Shown one piece after another: positions 22,589 through 23,931 of a stretch of DNA of 23,931 nucleotides. This stretch comes from JAAFIP01 sp043728315 (GTDB lineage: Bacteria > Pseudomonadota > Gammaproteobacteria > Burkholderiales > Burkholderiaceae_C): the NCBI GenBank assembly GCA_043728315.1, contig JAYTMT010000120.1:1-23931 (forward strand). Reading direction: 5' to 3'. The stretch's first letter is position 1; the number at the start of each line of letters is the position of its first letter. Below the pieces are notes generated by a model. The model had not been told where the DNA came from, made no database searches, and was given only the letters and a program-made list of their open reading frames with translations. A program made the translations under genes and the position numbers.

Positions 22589-23659
22589 TCAGCTGATGCC
22601 AAATAAATCCATACTGTTTTTCGATGGCGTGACCCCAAGGTGCTTAAACGCAGCCAGCGTGGCAATGCGCCCGCGCGGTGTGCGCTGCAAGTAGCCCTGC
22701 TGGATCAAATACGGCTCAATCACATCCTCAATCGTATCGCGCTCCTCGCCAATGCTGGCCGCAATGTTGTCTAGCCCCACTGGGCCGCCATCGAAACGGT
22801 GAATCACCGCTTCTAAGAGCTTCCTGTCCATGATGTCAAAGCCCTGCGGGTCTACATCGAGCATGGCCAGCGCCTTGTTGGCAATGTCTAGGGTGATCGT
22901 GCCTTTGCCTTTGACCTGCGCATAGTCGCGCACGCGGCGCAGCAGGCGGTTGGCAATGCGGGGTGTGCCGCGCGCACGGCGGGCAATCTCAAAGCCGCCT
23001 TCGGGGTCGGTAGGCACATTCAAAAGCCCCGCGCTGCGCGTCACAATTTTGTGCAATTCCTCTGCGGTATAAAACTCCAGCCGCGCCACAATGCCAAAGC
23101 GGTCGCGCAGCGGATTGGTGAGCATGCCCGCCCGCGTGGTAGCGCCCACCAAGGTGAATGGCTGCAAATCCAGCTTGATGCTGCGCGCTGCTGGCCCCTC
23201 TCCAATCATGATGTCGATTTGGTAGTCTTCCAACGCGGGGTACAAAATCTCTTCCACTACGGGGCTTAGGCGGTGAATCTCGTCGATGAAGAGCACATCG
23301 TTTTTTTCAAGATTGGTGAGCAACGCCGCCAAATCTTTGGGCTTTTCCAGCACCGGGCCCGAGGTTTGGCGCAGGTTCACGCCCAGTTCATTGGCGACGA
23401 TGTGCGCCAGCGTCGTCTTGCCCAGGCCCGGCGGGCCGAACAGCAACACGTGGTCCAAGGCTTCGGCGCGGCCGCGGGCAGCGCTGATGAAGATCTCCAG
23501 CTGCTCGCGCGCCTTGGCCTGCCCGACGTACTCCGACAGGCCCTTGGGGCGCAATGCGCGTTCGATCGCTTCTTCGTTCGGCGAGGCCGGCGCGGCGCTG
23601 ACGACACGCAATGCGCTGGGGCCGGGCGCTGCGGCGAAGTCGTCGGTCTGTATGGCCAT
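22589..23659 (-). CDS. ruvB: Holliday junction branch-migration ATPase RuvB
   Basis: RuvB is the hexameric motor that drives branch migration with RuvA in recombination repair. The 356-residue product starts at ATG 23659 (MAIQTDDF). It shows LRPKGLSEYVGQ, Walker A GPPGLGKTT, Walker B LFIDEIHRL, the sensor segment VGATTRAGMLTNPLRDRFG, and the C-terminal winged helix IQQGYLQRTPRGR. The upstream extension of the frame to 23800 has no family resemblance. The N-terminal third (upstream of about 23340) has about 70% GC and G/C-ending codons, whereas the rest has about 55% GC, so the gene may be a mosaic. Confidence 0.95.
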   Translation of the reverse strand: MAIQTDDFAAAPGPSALRVVSAAPASPNEEAIERALRPKGLSEYVGQAKAREQLEIFISAARGRAEALDHVLLFGPPGLGKTTLAHIVANELGVNLRQTSGPVLEKPKDLAALLTNLEKNDVLFIDEIHRLSPVVEEILYPALEDYQIDIMIGEGPAARSIKLDLQPFTLVGATTRAGMLTNPLRDRFGIVARLEFYTAEELHKIVTRSAGLLNVPTDPEGGFEIARRARGTPRIANRLLRRVRDYAQVKGKGTITLDIANKALAMLDVDPQGFDIMDRKLLEAVIHRFDGGPVGLDNIAASIGEERDTIEDVIEPYLIQQGYLQRTPRGRIATLAAFKHLGVTPSKNSMDLFGIS

Positions 23660-23732
23660 ACAGGGATTATGACGAGCGGGGGCCGTCTTCCCGGTACTGC
23701 ATCGACAATGCCGGACCGTCCAGGAGCCCCCA

Positions 23733-23931
23733 TGAACCCGATCCGCCGCACGCTGCTTGTCGCCAGCTTCGCCCTCAGTGCCGCCCTCGGCGCTGCCCAC
23801 GCACAGAGCGGGCCGAAGGTCGAGTCCGCCTGGGCCCGGCCGACGGTAGCCGGGCAGTCAGGCGGTGGCGCCTTCTTGAAGATCACTGGCGGCACGTCGG
23901 GCGACCGCTTGCTGTCGGCCAGCGCCGGCGT
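23733..23931 (+). CDS. PCuAC-family copper chaperone, 5' end only
   Basis: The frame runs off the right edge after 66 codons. The sequence begins MNPIRRTLLVASFALSAALG, a signal peptide ending AAHAQ, followed by VESAWARPTVAGQSGGGAFLKI, the opening of the PCuAC (DUF461) domain that carries copper in the periplasm to cytochrome oxidase. The copper-binding methionine and histidine residues lie mostly beyond the window. AGGAG at 23723-23727 is a good ribosome site. It is divergent from ruvB. Its GC content is about 72%, far above most of the window. Confidence 0.8.

Noticed and set aside
19932..22831. Calling the patatin segment a complete genomic island with attachment sites
   Set aside because: No integrase or transposase is present and the two ruvB tails are only about 81% identical in protein, so the term island is not justified; kept only as a finding.

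Overview
The window looks like a betaproteobacterium of the Comamonadaceae type (Burkholderiales). The reasons are the gene families and their order (MidA-type methyltransferase / FolM-FolB / TtcA), moderate GC with a strong taste for ATG-TGA overlaps, and 26-base elements beginning CCCTTCGACAAGCTCAGG, which are common between genes in that group. No rRNA, tRNA, CRISPR array, transposase or integrase was seen.

Layout. Positions 1-678 hold no convincing gene but are rich in repeats: a dispersed AT-armed element, a ~196-bp imperfect palindrome and two REP-like 26-mers. Next comes a minus-strand pair, queC and a PfkB sugar kinase (679-2369). Divergent from it is a fructose/ribose-type ABC import operon (2547-7021): binding protein, permease, ATPase, a FucU/RbsD-family mutarotase and a ROK repressor. 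Facing the operon are a second sugar kinase (ROK type) and a small protein resembling archaeal CTP-dependent riboflavin kinase (7013-8433). A class II aldolase-family gene lies divergently at 8578-9303. Then follow a minus-strand group (MidA-like methyltransferase, PMI-type cupin, DUF2905), a divergent folM-like/folB pair, a minus-strand 7TM-DISM receptor with a degenerate GGDEF domain, ttcA, a VapB/VapC pair with a frameshifted toxin, a histidine phosphatase, a DSD1-type PLP enzyme, a sterol-desaturase/YhhN fusion, a ruvB tail pseudogene, a cNMP-domain/patatin lipase, ruvB and the start of a PCuAC-like copper chaperone.

How the genes fit together. The first block is a self-contained sugar uptake unit: transporter, anomer-converting enzyme, two kinase options and a local ROK regulator, with a candidate operator (TTAATAAA-N9-TTTATTAA) ahead of the binding-protein gene. 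The folM-folB pair serves pterin/folate metabolism. The 18.1-22.5 kb stretch carries two lipid-directed proteins. One joins an alkylglycerol-monooxygenase-like fold to a lysoplasmalogenase-like fold, which would suit ether-lipid breakdown. The other is an NTE-like patatin esterase.

Most notable observations: (1) a dispersed repeat with at least three intergenic copies and two apparent copies inside coding sequences, read in different frames; (2) the ether-lipid-like fusion protein; (3) the patatin gene bracketed by two same-strand copies of the ruvB 3' end, one decayed; (4) an abrupt rise from about 55% to 70% GC inside ruvB near 23340, which may be a recombination or assembly junction; (5) a perfect 15-bp hairpin within the receptor gene. 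Identifications rest on reading motifs by eye; no database search was run.
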